This document shows, piece by piece, positions 1 through 7,956 of a DNA stretch of 40,130 nucleotides. The notes under the pieces were generated by a model, which saw nothing but the letters and a program-made list of their open reading frames with translations, was not told the DNA's origin and did not search any database. Each line of letters begins with the position of its first letter. The first letter of the stretch is position 1. The position numbers and the translations under genes were made by a program. Source of the DNA: AWTP1-13 sp035550075 (GTDB taxonomy: Bacteria; Pseudomonadota; Alphaproteobacteria; Rhizobiales; Hyphomicrobiaceae); the NCBI GenBank assembly GCA_035550075.1, contig DASZQG010000051.1, positions 1 to 40,130 of the forward strand, read 5' to 3'.

Positions 1-1162
1 TGTCTGCCTCGCTCAGTAGCTTGTCGACCCGCGCCATGGCCATCCTGGCCAGGGCGACAGACTTGAAATCCTTGAGCAGCTCTTTCTTTTCCGGGGGCGG
101 ACCGGACGGATCGGCCGGTGGCCGGCGTACGTCTTCCGCCACCGATATCGCCGCGTTGAGCAGGTCCTTGTCCTGATCGGTCAGGTATTGCCTGTCGACC
201 GACTTGAGGATCGTCAGCCCCTGCTCGAAATCCTCCGACACGACAAGCGCTGCGCCCTGATAGACCTCGGCCCGCGCCCGTTCGACGTTGCTGCCACCGC
301 TGAGCTGCACGGCGTTTCCAGCCGCAAAGCGCGTCATGGCGACCTTGCCGCGGTGGATGCCTTCCCTGGCGATGGTCAGGTAGATATCGCGCCTGTCTGC
401 CACTTCCACGCCGGCAAGCGACTCCTTGAGCTTGGCCAGCCGTGCCGGATCGTCGGCATATTGCGGATGGCCTGCGATTTCGGTCGCGAACTGGCGCCGG
501 AAGCTGCCCGCATAGATCGAGTTCGGAAACCGGCGCAGGTAGCGCGTCGACATTGCCTCGAAGCGATCGAAATCGCCGCTCGCACCAATCAGGGAGATTT
601 GCCGTCTGAGAGCGGCATCCTCCACCAGGGTCCCCGGGGCAAGCAGGCGCGCCTGGTCTAGAAACATCATCGCCTTGGCGGCATCGGTCTTGGCGGCGAG
701 CTCGCCCTGCACAAGCGCAATCTGCCCGGCGATGCTGGGATCGATGGTCAGGGCGTCGAGCGGACCGAGCAGCGCTTGCGCCTCACCGTTGCGTCCCTGA
801 GCATAGGCCACGACACCGCGGACAAGCTTGTCGTCGATGCCCGGGATTGGCCCCTTGGCGAGCAATCTGGCGACGGGCTGGGGATCCCCGCCGCTCAGGA
901 CATAGATCAAGGCAGCACGGGCGTTGCGCGCGTCCTGCCACGCGCCGGGCTGAATGCGGTCGAGGTATGCGGCGATCTGGGCGAGCAGCGCGCGCTGGCT
1001 GATGTGCGCCGTCGCGTTGCCGTGCGCGCTCTGGTCCTGCAAGCCTTGCAGGGACCGCACCAGTTCGTAGAGCTGCTGGTTCTCGCTTTGCGCCTCCGCG
1101 CGCATCGGCATGGCCAGCACGAGGCCCAGGCCAATCAGCAGACGGGCGAGCGTGTGCGTCAT
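1..1162 (-). CDS. motC: MotC, periplasmic motility protein (3' end cut by window edge)
   Basis: The frame is open from an ATG at 1162 to the left edge, giving 387 residues with no stop. The N-terminus is a clear signal peptide: a hydrophobic run (LLIGLGLVLAMP) followed by RAEAQ. The remainder is a soluble, helix-rich protein. The last visible residues are DKLLSEAD. The ATG overlaps the motB stop codon as ATGA, so the two genes are translationally coupled. In rhizobia MotC is a periplasmic protein that works with the MotB stator and is folded with the help of MotE. MotE is also encoded in this window, which supports the call. The assignment rests on the motB-adjacent position, the signal peptide and remembered resemblance to rhizobial MotC, not on a catalytic motif. 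Confidence 0.8.
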   Translation of the reverse strand, partial: MTHTLARLLIGLGLVLAMPMRAEAQSENQQLYELVRSLQGLQDQSAHGNATAHISQRALLAQIAAYLDRIQPGAWQDARNARAALIYVLSGGDPQPVARLLAKGPIPGIDDKLVRGVVAYAQGRNGEAQALLGPLDALTIDPSIAGQIALVQGELAAKTDAAKAMMFLDQARLLAPGTLVEDAALRRQISLIGASGDFDRFEAMSTRYLRRFPNSIYAGSFRRQFATEIAGHPQYADDPARLAKLKESLAGVEVADRRDIYLTIAREGIHRGKVAMTRFAAGNAVQLSGGSNVERARAEVYQGAALVVSEDFEQGLTILKSVDRQYLTDQDKDLLNAAISVAEDVRRPPADPSGPPPEKKELLKDFKSVALARMAMARVDKLLSEAD

Positions 1163-2475
1163 CGCATGGATTTCCGAAGCAGGATTTCGATGCGCCGATT
1201 CTGGGCGGCCTCCGGCGAATCCGGAACCTTGAGCTGCCGGTCGGCGTATCCCTCGATCCGCTCAAAGCGCTTTTCATCGACCCCGCCGCGCACCAGCATG
1301 TAGTAGGCCATGTGCGCACGCGCGGTCGAAAGCCGCCAGTTGTCATAGTTCTGCGACCGATATGGCCGCCCATCGGTATGGCCACGCACGATCAGAGGCT
1401 CCGACCGCTGTGCGAGTATCTTGGCGATGTTCTCCATGATGACGACGGTGGCAGGGCGGGGCTCTGCCGAGGCGATCGCGAACATGCCGAAGTTGTAGGC
1501 GTCCGTCAGGCTGATCAGCACGCCGTCCTCGACCACGGTCACATCGACATTCGGCAGCGTGCCAGCCAGCGCACGCTGAAGCGCGCCCTTGATGTCCGTT
1601 TCCAACTTGGCGGCATCCGCCTTCGCGGCCTCCACCCGCTCGGCGTGCTGTTTGGCCTCGAGCGCTTCCTTCTTTTCCGCTTCCGACTGGGCCGTCACCT
1701 TCTTGTCGGGAGTGGTGAGGGCAGCCTCCTTCGTCTCGGGCTTTTGCGGTTGCGCGGCGGCGTCGGCGGGCTTGGCAGGCGCTGAGGGCGGCACTGGCGC
1801 GACGGGTGGTTTTGCGGCCGGTACCTCCTCCGCCGCAGTGCGCGCCGCGGGCGGCGCCTCCTCCTTGGCGGCAACCGGAGCAGCAGCGCTTACCTTGCGT
1901 CCAGCCGCCTTTGCCGCGCCATCCTGCTTGGATTTCCCGCCCTTGAGCGCAGCCGCATCCTTCACGGCCTCGTGCCGGAAGGCGGGATCGAAGGGGTCGC
2001 GGAATGCCGGCCCAGGGGACTGGGCCGCCTCGCCGCGCAGGCGCTTCTCGTCGGCCGCCTCCTTGGCCAGCTTCGAGAGAATCCCATAGGGATCCTGGAA
2101 CAGCATCTCCTCGGTGTACTTGGGCTTGCCGGCCTCGGCCGCGTAATCCCCCTTCGCCCTGCCGTCCTTTTCCTTGGAGTTCCCCTGAGCGGTCTCTTTT
2201 CCCCGTGCGCTCGGATCGACGTCATGCAAACCCTTTTCGGTCGGCACCTTGTCTGTGAGGCGCAACGGATTGAAATAGTTGGCGACCTGGGTAATGACCT
2301 TCTTGTCCGTCGCGTTGATCAGCCACATGACAAGGAAGAAGGCCATCATGGCCGTCATGAAATCGGCGTAGGCAATCTTCCATACGCCGCCCTTGGACGG
2401 CGCATCGTCCGCGTTCGCCCGGCGGCGGATCAGCACCAATTCGTTCGACGTCGAGTCGTCGTCGCTTGCGCTCAC
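1159..2475 (-). CDS. motB: MotB, flagellar stator protein with OmpA-like peptidoglycan-binding domain
   Basis: MotB anchors the proton-driven stator to peptidoglycan. A single transmembrane segment (about residues 36-54) follows the WKIAYADFMTAMMAFF motif. D38 in it is the expected proton-accepting aspartate. A long Ala/Pro/Lys-rich linker (about residues 100-285) leads to a C-terminal OmpA-like domain containing RGHTDGRPY and NWRLSTARA. The protein has 438 residues from a GTG at 2475. That GTG overlaps the upstream stop as GTGA, so I prefer it to an in-frame start 30 bases upstream that lies inside the previous gene. The extended linker is typical of rhizobial MotB. Its stop overlaps the start of motC. 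Confidence 0.93.
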   Translation of the reverse strand: MSASDDDSTSNELVLIRRRANADDAPSKGGVWKIAYADFMTAMMAFFLVMWLINATDKKVITQVANYFNPLRLTDKVPTEKGLHDVDPSARGKETAQGNSKEKDGRAKGDYAAEAGKPKYTEEMLFQDPYGILSKLAKEAADEKRLRGEAAQSPGPAFRDPFDPAFRHEAVKDAAALKGGKSKQDGAAKAAGRKVSAAAPVAAKEEAPPAARTAAEEVPAAKPPVAPVPPSAPAKPADAAAQPQKPETKEAALTTPDKKVTAQSEAEKKEALEAKQHAERVEAAKADAAKLETDIKGALQRALAGTLPNVDVTVVEDGVLISLTDAYNFGMFAIASAEPRPATVVIMENIAKILAQRSEPLIVRGHTDGRPYRSQNYDNWRLSTARAHMAYYMLVRGGVDEKRFERIEGYADRQLKVPDSPEAAQNRRIEILLRKSMR

Positions 2476-3080
2476 CGTACAGCCTCGTCGATCTTCGCCA
2501 TCCACGCGCCGAGCCGGGCCTCGAGCACGGTCTCGCCGACGCTGATGCGGACGTCGGGGTGCTGGCTGGGCTCGTAGGCGACGGAAACGCCGGCCTCCGA
2601 GAGCTGGCGGCGCAGGACTTCCAGCAGGTCGTCCGGACCCGAGACAACGAACTTCGCCCCTTCATTGCCCGCCAGCACGGCGCGAAGGGCCTCCTGCAAG
2701 TCGGCGATGGCCTGGCGCCGCACGCCCTCCTGCAGGAATGGCTTGAGAACGCGCCCCGCGGCCTCGGCAATCGAAGCCTCGAGGTCCCGCAGCCCCGCCT
2801 GCAAGAGTTCGGCGAGCCGCGCGCCCTGCTGGGCAGCCCATTGTTCGCGCTCCGACGCAAGCTGGATCTCGTACCTGCTCTTCTGCTCGGAAACCTTGAC
2901 CTCGAATGCCGACTGCACCGCGGCTTTGCCGTCCTCGAAGCCTTTGGCGTATGCGTCGCCGGTGCCGCCGTTCTGATTGCCGGGAGAAGAAGCATCGCCG
3001 CGGCCCCGGGAACGCCGGGCCACCACCTCGCCATCAGGGCCGAATTCGGCGAGATAGCCGGCAGCAGGCAGGGCGCTCAT
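2472..3080 (-). CDS. fliH: FliH-like flagellar export ATPase regulator
   Basis: This 202-residue soluble protein has no signal peptide. Its middle part (about residues 40-130) is charged and helical (QKSRYEIQLASEREQWAAQQ). The C-terminal part ends in a segment resembling the FliH/SctL family (HPDVRISVGETVLEARLGAW). FliH binds the ATPase FliI and helps dock it at the export gate. The ATG at 3080 overlaps the fliF stop as ATGA, and the gene's own stop overlaps the motB GTG, so it sits inside a coupled fliF-fliH-motB-motC unit. FliH sequences diverge strongly, so the call rests on the C-terminal pattern plus position after fliF. A different flagellar accessory protein cannot be excluded. Confidence 0.68.
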   Translation of the reverse strand: MSALPAAGYLAEFGPDGEVVARRSRGRGDASSPGNQNGGTGDAYAKGFEDGKAAVQSAFEVKVSEQKSRYEIQLASEREQWAAQQGARLAELLQAGLRDLEASIAEAAGRVLKPFLQEGVRRQAIADLQEALRAVLAGNEGAKFVVSGPDDLLEVLRRQLSEAGVSVAYEPSQHPDVRISVGETVLEARLGAWMAKIDEAVR

Positions 3081-4720
3081 GCGCTCGCTCCCCGCATCCA
3101 TTGCTTGAGGATGGTGGCCGCCTGCTCCTCATCGAACTCGATCATCTGCTCCAGCCGTTTCTGCGGCGTGCGGCCGAGCTTGCTGGTCAGGTCCGCGATC
3201 AGGTTAGGCGGCTGCTCTCCGGCGACCTTCGCCGCGGCGGACGGAGCCGACTCGACGGGCCGCGATGTCTCGGCCTTGAGCTGCTGCTGGCCGGGAGCCG
3301 CCGCGGCGGCAGCCCTCGGTTCGAGGATCGCGCGCATGGCAGGGCGCAGCCCGAACCAGATCACGAGGATGGTGACACCGAAGGCGGTCAGGGCGTTGAC
3401 GACTGTCCCGATGTTGCGCATCAGGTGCTCGACGATGCCCGGTGAGGGGACCGGCGGCTCCATCTCGCCCTCGTCCATGAATTCCAAGGCTGCGACCGTG
3501 ACCTTGTCACCGCGCTTGGCGTCGATGCCGGCCGCAGCGCCAACCAGGCGCTCGATCTCCTTCAGTTGCTTGTCGACCGCCTCGGGGGTCGCACCGTCGC
3601 CGAGGGAGGCCAGCAGGCGCTTGCGGTTGAGCGTCACCGCCACGGTGAGGTTCTCGATCCGGTAGCCTTCGCTCGAAGTGGACGTCGTCTTGGAGCTCAC
3701 CTCGTAGTTGGTCAGCTCTTCGCGGCGCTCGTTGGATTTCTGCGACTGATCGCCGGGCGGGGCGGTGGCCGCCTGGTCGACCGGCACGTTCTGCTCGACG
3801 CCGACCGTGGCCCGGCTGTTGGAGTTCTGCTGCTTGCCCGTTTCCTTGATCACGCGCACCGAACGTTCAACGCGCGACTCGGGGTCGAAGGTCGTCTCGT
3901 TGATCGTGCGCTTGTCCGTATTCAGGCGAGCCGCGACGCTGATGCGGAAATTGTTGACGCCGAGATAGGGGGCAAGGGTCTTGGCGATGTTCTCCTGCAG
4001 CTCCTTGCTGATCGTCTTCTCCAGGGTCACCATCTTGCCGGGCGTGGCGCTTGCGCTGTCGCCGCCGGACGCCAGGATCACGCCGTCGGTGTTGAGAACG
4101 GTAACCTGGTCGATGGTCATCCCCGGTATCGCCGCCGCCACCAGGTGGCGAATGGCAGCGCCGGAGGAGAAATCGTCCGGCGATTCCGTGCGGATGATGA
4201 CCGATGCCGAGGGCGGCTGACGATTGCGACGGAACGACCCGGAGTCGGCGAGGACGATATGCACGCGGGCGGCCTTCACGCCCTTCATGCCCTGGATCGT
4301 GCGGGCGATCTCGCCTTCAAGCGCGCGCACCCGGGTGATTTCCTGCATGAACGACGTCAGGCCCATCGAGCCCATCTTGTCGAACAGCTCGTAGCCGGCG
4401 TTGGCGCTGCTCGGCAGGCCCTTCTCGGCCAGCAGCATGCGCGCCTGGGCAGTGTGCCCATAGCGCACGAGCACCGCAGTTCCCTGCGCGTTGACATCGA
4501 AGGGAATGCCGGCTTCCCGCAGCGCCGCGCCGATGCGGCTGATGTCCTGGGTCGTCAGGCCGGTATACAGCGTCTCCATCGACGGCCGGCTCAAGTAGTA
4601 GCCGCCGATGCCCACGGTCAAGAACACGGCGAGACCGACCACGGTCAACGCCGTAAGCCGCCGGGCGCCTAGCCCGAGCAGACTGTTCCAAAGCCGTTCG
4701 AGCTGGTCTCGCCCCAACAT
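3077..4720 (-). CDS. fliF: FliF, flagellar MS-ring protein
   Basis: FliF forms the MS ring in the inner membrane, on which the C ring and export gate assemble. The protein has 547 residues, normal for the family. A transmembrane helix lies near residues 23-47. The YscJ/FliF ring domain follows (SRPSMETLYTGLTTQDISRI, then the RTIQGMKGVKAARVHIVLAD motif). A second transmembrane segment lies near residues 435-455 (IGTVVNALTAFGVTILVIWF). The C-terminal tail (QKRLEQMIEFDEEQAATILK) is the FliG-binding region. Translation starts at ATG 4720. It is separated from the flagellin gene by a terminator and about 90 bases that should hold its promoter. Confidence 0.96.
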   Translation of the reverse strand: MLGRDQLERLWNSLLGLGARRLTALTVVGLAVFLTVGIGGYYLSRPSMETLYTGLTTQDISRIGAALREAGIPFDVNAQGTAVLVRYGHTAQARMLLAEKGLPSSANAGYELFDKMGSMGLTSFMQEITRVRALEGEIARTIQGMKGVKAARVHIVLADSGSFRRNRQPPSASVIIRTESPDDFSSGAAIRHLVAAAIPGMTIDQVTVLNTDGVILASGGDSASATPGKMVTLEKTISKELQENIAKTLAPYLGVNNFRISVAARLNTDKRTINETTFDPESRVERSVRVIKETGKQQNSNSRATVGVEQNVPVDQAATAPPGDQSQKSNERREELTNYEVSSKTTSTSSEGYRIENLTVAVTLNRKRLLASLGDGATPEAVDKQLKEIERLVGAAAGIDAKRGDKVTVAALEFMDEGEMEPPVPSPGIVEHLMRNIGTVVNALTAFGVTILVIWFGLRPAMRAILEPRAAAAAAPGQQQLKAETSRPVESAPSAAAKVAGEQPPNLIADLTSKLGRTPQKRLEQMIEFDEEQAATILKQWMRGASA

Positions 4721-4734
4721 GCAAGCCCCGGCCG

Positions 4735-4752
4735 CCCCCGATGATCAGGGGG
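4735..4752 (-). other. Small GC hairpin in the fliF leader
   Basis: A 5-bp C5/G5 inverted repeat with an 8-base loop containing TGATCA lies 15 bases upstream of the fliF start codon. It would be part of the 5' untranslated RNA if transcription starts upstream. Whether it has any role is not visible from the sequence. Confidence 0.3.
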
Positions 4753-4798
4753 ATATTCGGGCACGAACCTTGCGCGAGAATTGCGCCGCGGTGGCATA

Positions 4799-4839
4799 GG
4801 CAAAATGAAATTGGCCGCGTCGCGGAGACGCGGCCAATT
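4799..4839 (-). terminator. Rho-independent terminator of the flagellin gene
   Basis: A perfect 13-bp stem (4809-4821 with 4827-4839, loop GCGGA on the + strand) lies just past the flagellin stop. Read on the minus strand the stem is followed by TTTCATTTTG. It separates the highly expressed filament gene from fliF. Confidence 0.85.
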
Positions 4840-4862
4840 CTTCTCTTCTGGTCAGCCGCCGC

Positions 4863-5804
4863 TTAGCGGAACAGCTGCAGGATGTTCTGGCTCGACGAGT
4901 TGGCGATACCGAGCGCCTGGATGCCGAGCTGCTGCTTGACCTGCAGGGCCTGCAAGCGGGTCGACTCCTCGTTCATGTCGGCGTCGACGAGCTGGCCGAC
5001 GCCACGGTCGATGGCGTCCATCAGACCCTTGACGAAGTCCTGCTGCAGGCCGATGCGCGATTTCACGGAGCCGAGGCTCGTGGCGGCGTCGGTCATCTCG
5101 CTGATCGCAGCATCCGCACCCTTGATGTAGCCGTCCAGCGTGGCGAGGTCGGCCGCGCTGTCGGTCAGGGCCGAGATGTCAAGCGTGGAGATGTCGAAGG
5201 TACCAGCCGCGTTGATTGCGCCGGTCACTGCATCACGCTTGGAATCGAGGATGCCATCGGCAGCGGCGTTCGCATCGAACAGTGCCGCAGTGGAGATGTC
5301 GATGTCGATCGTGCCGACCGTCACCGCGCCAGTCGAGTCGCGCTGGAAGGACGAGACGATGCTCTTGGTCGCGTTGTAGCCCGCGGCGCTCGAGTCGACC
5401 GACAGCCAGTTCTGGCCGGAGAAAGTTGCTGATGCAGCGTTGCCGATCAGCTGGTTCTGCAGCTCGGCGATGTCGCTCTGGATCTTGGCGCGATCGACGC
5501 CGGGCTGGCGTGCGGCAACCAGCTTGGCCTTGATTTCGTCCACCACGCTGATGGCCGAATTGACGCCGGTGTAGGCGGTGTCGACCGTCGCGGCACCCAG
5601 GCCCAGGGCGTCCTGCACCGTCGAGAGGGCCTTGTTGTCCGACCGCATGGTCGTCGCGATCGACCAGTAGGCGGCGTTGTCGGAAGCGTCGGCAACACGA
5701 AGGCCGGTGGAGATCCGATTCTGCGTCTCAACCATTGCTTTGTTGGTCGCCGTCAGCGCCTGCAAAGCGGTCATAGCTGCGACGTTGGTGTTGATGCTAC
5801 TCAT
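4863..5804 (-). CDS. Flagellin, rhizobial type
   Basis: This is the filament subunit, exported through the flagellar type III system. It has 313 residues, short as in rhizobial flagellins. The conserved N-terminal D0/D1 helices are present (SSINTNVAAMTALQAL; QNRISTGLRVADASDNAAYW). The C-terminal D1/D0 helices are present too (DADMNEESTRLQALQVKQQL; ending ANSSSQNILQLFR). The variable middle (about residues 130-230) is reduced. A strong ribosome site (TCCTCC in reverse complement, AGGAGG-like) lies about 12 bases upstream. The gene has its own leader of about 170 bases and its own terminator, consistent with expression separate from the basal-body genes. Only one flagellin copy is visible; paralogues may exist elsewhere. 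Confidence 0.96.
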   Translation of the reverse strand: MSSINTNVAAMTALQALTATNKAMVETQNRISTGLRVADASDNAAYWSIATTMRSDNKALSTVQDALGLGAATVDTAYTGVNSAISVVDEIKAKLVAARQPGVDRAKIQSDIAELQNQLIGNAASATFSGQNWLSVDSSAAGYNATKSIVSSFQRDSTGAVTVGTIDIDISTAALFDANAAADGILDSKRDAVTGAINAAGTFDISTLDISALTDSAADLATLDGYIKGADAAISEMTDAATSLGSVKSRIGLQQDFVKGLMDAIDRGVGQLVDADMNEESTRLQALQVKQQLGIQALGIANSSSQNILQLFR

Positions 5805-5931
5805 TTTCGAACGTCCCTCAGGAGGAGTTTTTGGAGATTGGGCGACATGCCGGTCCGCAGCCGGTATGGCAGAGCGGCTTCATGCCTTTGGAGCCCACAG
5901 TCCCGCCCCAACCTGCCATTGCGACAGGGTT

Positions 5932-5962
5932 AAACAACAATCGTTACGCATGCGTTAACGAT
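5932..5962 (-). promoter_or_regulatory. Palindrome between fliP and flagellin: CtrA-like box and/or terminator
   Basis: A near-perfect 21-base palindrome at 5941-5961 (arms TCGTT/AACGA around ACGCATGCGT, one bulged base) starts 12 bases after the fliP stop. On the + strand it contains TTAC-N7-TTAA (5944-5958), one base off the alphaproteobacterial CtrA consensus TTAA-N7-TTAA. On the minus strand the same hairpin is followed by TTGTTGTTT, so it could instead terminate fliP transcripts. It lies about 140 bases upstream of the flagellin start. The two readings are not mutually exclusive. Confidence 0.45.
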
Positions 5963-5973
5963 GATCGGTGGAT

Positions 5974-6720
5974 TTAAGAGAAGGAGCGGATCAGCCCGCC
6001 GATCAGAAGATTCCAGCCGTCGATCAGAACGAAGAAAAGTATCTTGAACGGCAGCGAGATAACCGTCGGCGGCAACATCATCATGCCCATCGACATGGTG
6101 AGCGTGGCCACGATCATGTCGATGACGAGGAATGGCAGCACGATCAGGAATCCGATCTCGAAACCGCGGCGCAGCTCGGAAATCATGAACGCCGGAATGA
6201 GCACGCGCAGGTCGAGATCGGTGGCATCGGGGCGAGACTTCAAGTTGTCTTTCGCCAGATCCTCGAACAGTTTCAAATCCTTGTCGCGCACGTTGGCCCG
6301 CATGAAGTCCTTGAACGGGGCGCTGATGCGGGTAAACGCCTCCTGCTCGTTGATCTTGTTCTCCATCAGCGGCTGCAGGCCGCCCTGCCAGGCGCGGTCG
6401 AATACCGGCCCCATGACGTAGAAGGTCATAAACAGCGCCAGGCTGATGAGAATCAGGTTGGCCGGCGTGGTCTGCAGCCCAAGCCCTGCGCGCAGGAACG
6501 ACAGCGCCACCACAAAGCGCGTAAAGCAGGTGATCATGATCAGCAGACCCGGCGCCACCGAAAGCACGGTGATGACAAGGATCAGCTGAATAATTCGTCC
6601 GGCCGCGCTGGCGTCGCCTGTGGGGACCAAAGATTGAAGATTGAAATTCTGCGTCTGTGCCGCCGCCGCGCCGGCCCCGGCCACCAGTCCCAGCAGGAAG
6701 ATGAAAAGGAACTTCTTCAT
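5974..6720 (-). CDS. fliP: FliP, flagellar type III export gate protein
   Basis: FliP is an inner-membrane core subunit of the export gate, working with FliQ and FliR (not in this window). It has 248 residues. A cleavable signal peptide (MKKFLFIFLLGLVAGAGAAA, then AQ) is typical of FliP. The family signature follows in the middle (FTRFVVALSFLRAGLGLQTT, then PANLILISLALFMTFYVMGP). Four hydrophobic membrane segments are visible, the last two flanking PFLVIDMIVATLTMSMGMMM. The ATG at 6720 overlaps the fliL stop as ATGA, so it is translationally coupled to fliL. Confidence 0.96.
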   Translation of the reverse strand: MKKFLFIFLLGLVAGAGAAAAQTQNFNLQSLVPTGDASAAGRIIQLILVITVLSVAPGLLIMITCFTRFVVALSFLRAGLGLQTTPANLILISLALFMTFYVMGPVFDRAWQGGLQPLMENKINEQEAFTRISAPFKDFMRANVRDKDLKLFEDLAKDNLKSRPDATDLDLRVLIPAFMISELRRGFEIGFLIVLPFLVIDMIVATLTMSMGMMMLPPTVISLPFKILFFVLIDGWNLLIGGLIRSFS

Positions 6721-7229
6721 TCGAAGATCAGCGTGTGAATGACGAGATCATGCGCCTTGCCGCCGCTGCGTATGCGAACGCGGTCGCTCAGATCCTCGCG
6801 CAGATGCTGAAAGCCGCTGGCGCCCTGAACCTGCGACAGCGAGACTGTTCTCAGGAAGGCGATGAAATCCTCGGCGATGCTGGCGGCCAGGCCGTTGGCG
6901 TCCTTCTCATTGGGGTCGAGCACGAGGGAGGCTTCCAGGCGAACCCAGGCGTGCTCGGGGCCGGCGAGGTTGGTGACAATCGGCGGCAACGGCTTGAGGT
7001 TGGCATGTTCCGCGTAGCGGCTCTTGCTTGGCGCCGATGCCGGCTTCGTCTCCGCCGCCGGCTCCGGTTCATGCCTTGACAAGACCTGCAGGCCGAACAG
7101 GCCGCCTGCGCCGATTCCCAGGCCTGTCACCACCAGCAGCGCGATCGCGAACGAGACGAATGTCGGTTCGGCCGCGGCTGCGGGCGCCGGATCGGCAACC
7201 TTGGGCTCTATGGTCTTGGCTTTGGCCAT
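6717..7229 (-). CDS. fliL: FliL, basal-body-associated stator accessory protein
   Basis: FliL surrounds the stator units and supports motor torque. The protein has 170 residues: a short cytoplasmic N-terminus rich in Ala/Pro, one transmembrane helix (about residues 25-48, SFAIALLVVTGLGIGAGGLF), a Pro/Ala linker and a periplasmic FliL domain. That domain contains LPPIVTNLAG, WVRLEASLVL and the terminal helix FLRTVSLSQVQGASGFQHLR. It lies 16 bases after flgH and overlaps fliP by four bases, which matches the rhizobial order flgH-fliL-fliP. Confidence 0.92.
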   Translation of the reverse strand: MAKAKTIEPKVADPAPAAAAEPTFVSFAIALLVVTGLGIGAGGLFGLQVLSRHEPEPAAETKPASAPSKSRYAEHANLKPLPPIVTNLAGPEHAWVRLEASLVLDPNEKDANGLAASIAEDFIAFLRTVSLSQVQGASGFQHLREDLSDRVRIRSGGKAHDLVIHTLIFE

Positions 7230-7245
7230 CCTCTACCGCTCGGCC

Positions 7246-7956
7246 TCAGAACGGACTGAGCCAGTCGAAGAACAGGTGGCCCCAGCCGGGTTGCTGCACC
7301 TCGGTCATGCGCCCGCGGCCGCCGTAGGAGATGCGCGCTTCCGCGACCTTCTCGTAGGAGACGGTATTGTCGGTGGAGATGTCGCGCGGGCGTACCACGC
7401 CGGCGACGCTCAGCACGCGCACTTCGAAATTGACGCGCACTTCCTGGCTGCCGCTGATCACAAGATTGCCGTTGGGGAGCACGTCGGTGACCACGGCCGC
7501 AACCAGCAATTCAATGCTCTCGGAGCGGGTGATGGTGCCCTCGCCCTTGCTCTTGGTGCTGGAGTCGGCCGACGCGTTGGCCGTGCCGGAGCCTTTTCCG
7601 CTAAGGATCGGATAAGCGAGATCGTAGTTTGCGGAGAGGCCGAGGTTGCGTGTCGAATCCCGGTTGCGTTCCGAGGTGTTGTCGAGCGAGGCCTTGTCCT
7701 TGATCGAGATCTTCACGGTCACCACGTCGCCGACCTTGGCGGCCCGCGGATCGCGGAACAGTTCCGCGCTGGAGTCCTGCCAGAAGGAGTTGCCCTCGGC
7801 GTAGCTCGGGGCCCTGGCCGGGGCGCTGACAATGGTTGTCCTCTCCGCGCGCAATCCGGCGCCGATCGGCGTCATGTGCGGCTCAGCCGTCAGGCTTTTG
7901 ATCTGCTGCCCGCAGCCGGCCAGCAGCATGGCGCAGGCGATCACCACGCACCTCAT
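7246..7956 (-). CDS. flgH: FlgH, flagellar L-ring lipoprotein
   Basis: FlgH forms the outer-membrane L ring around the rod. The protein has 236 residues from ATG 7956. It opens with a lipoprotein signal (MRCVVIACAMLLAGC), with C15 as the expected lipidated cysteine. Family signatures are NSFWQDSSAELFRDPRAAKV, GDVVTVKISI and NGNLVISGSQEVRVNFE, followed by a VAGVVRPRDIS segment. The start codon overlaps the motE stop as ATGA. The reading frame stays open well upstream of this ATG, but that part lies inside motE and is not coding for FlgH. Confidence 0.96.
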   Translation of the reverse strand: MRCVVIACAMLLAGCGQQIKSLTAEPHMTPIGAGLRAERTTIVSAPARAPSYAEGNSFWQDSSAELFRDPRAAKVGDVVTVKISIKDKASLDNTSERNRDSTRNLGLSANYDLAYPILSGKGSGTANASADSSTKSKGEGTITRSESIELLVAAVVTDVLPNGNLVISGSQEVRVNFEVRVLSVAGVVRPRDISTDNTVSYEKVAEARISYGGRGRMTEVQQPGWGHLFFDWLSPF

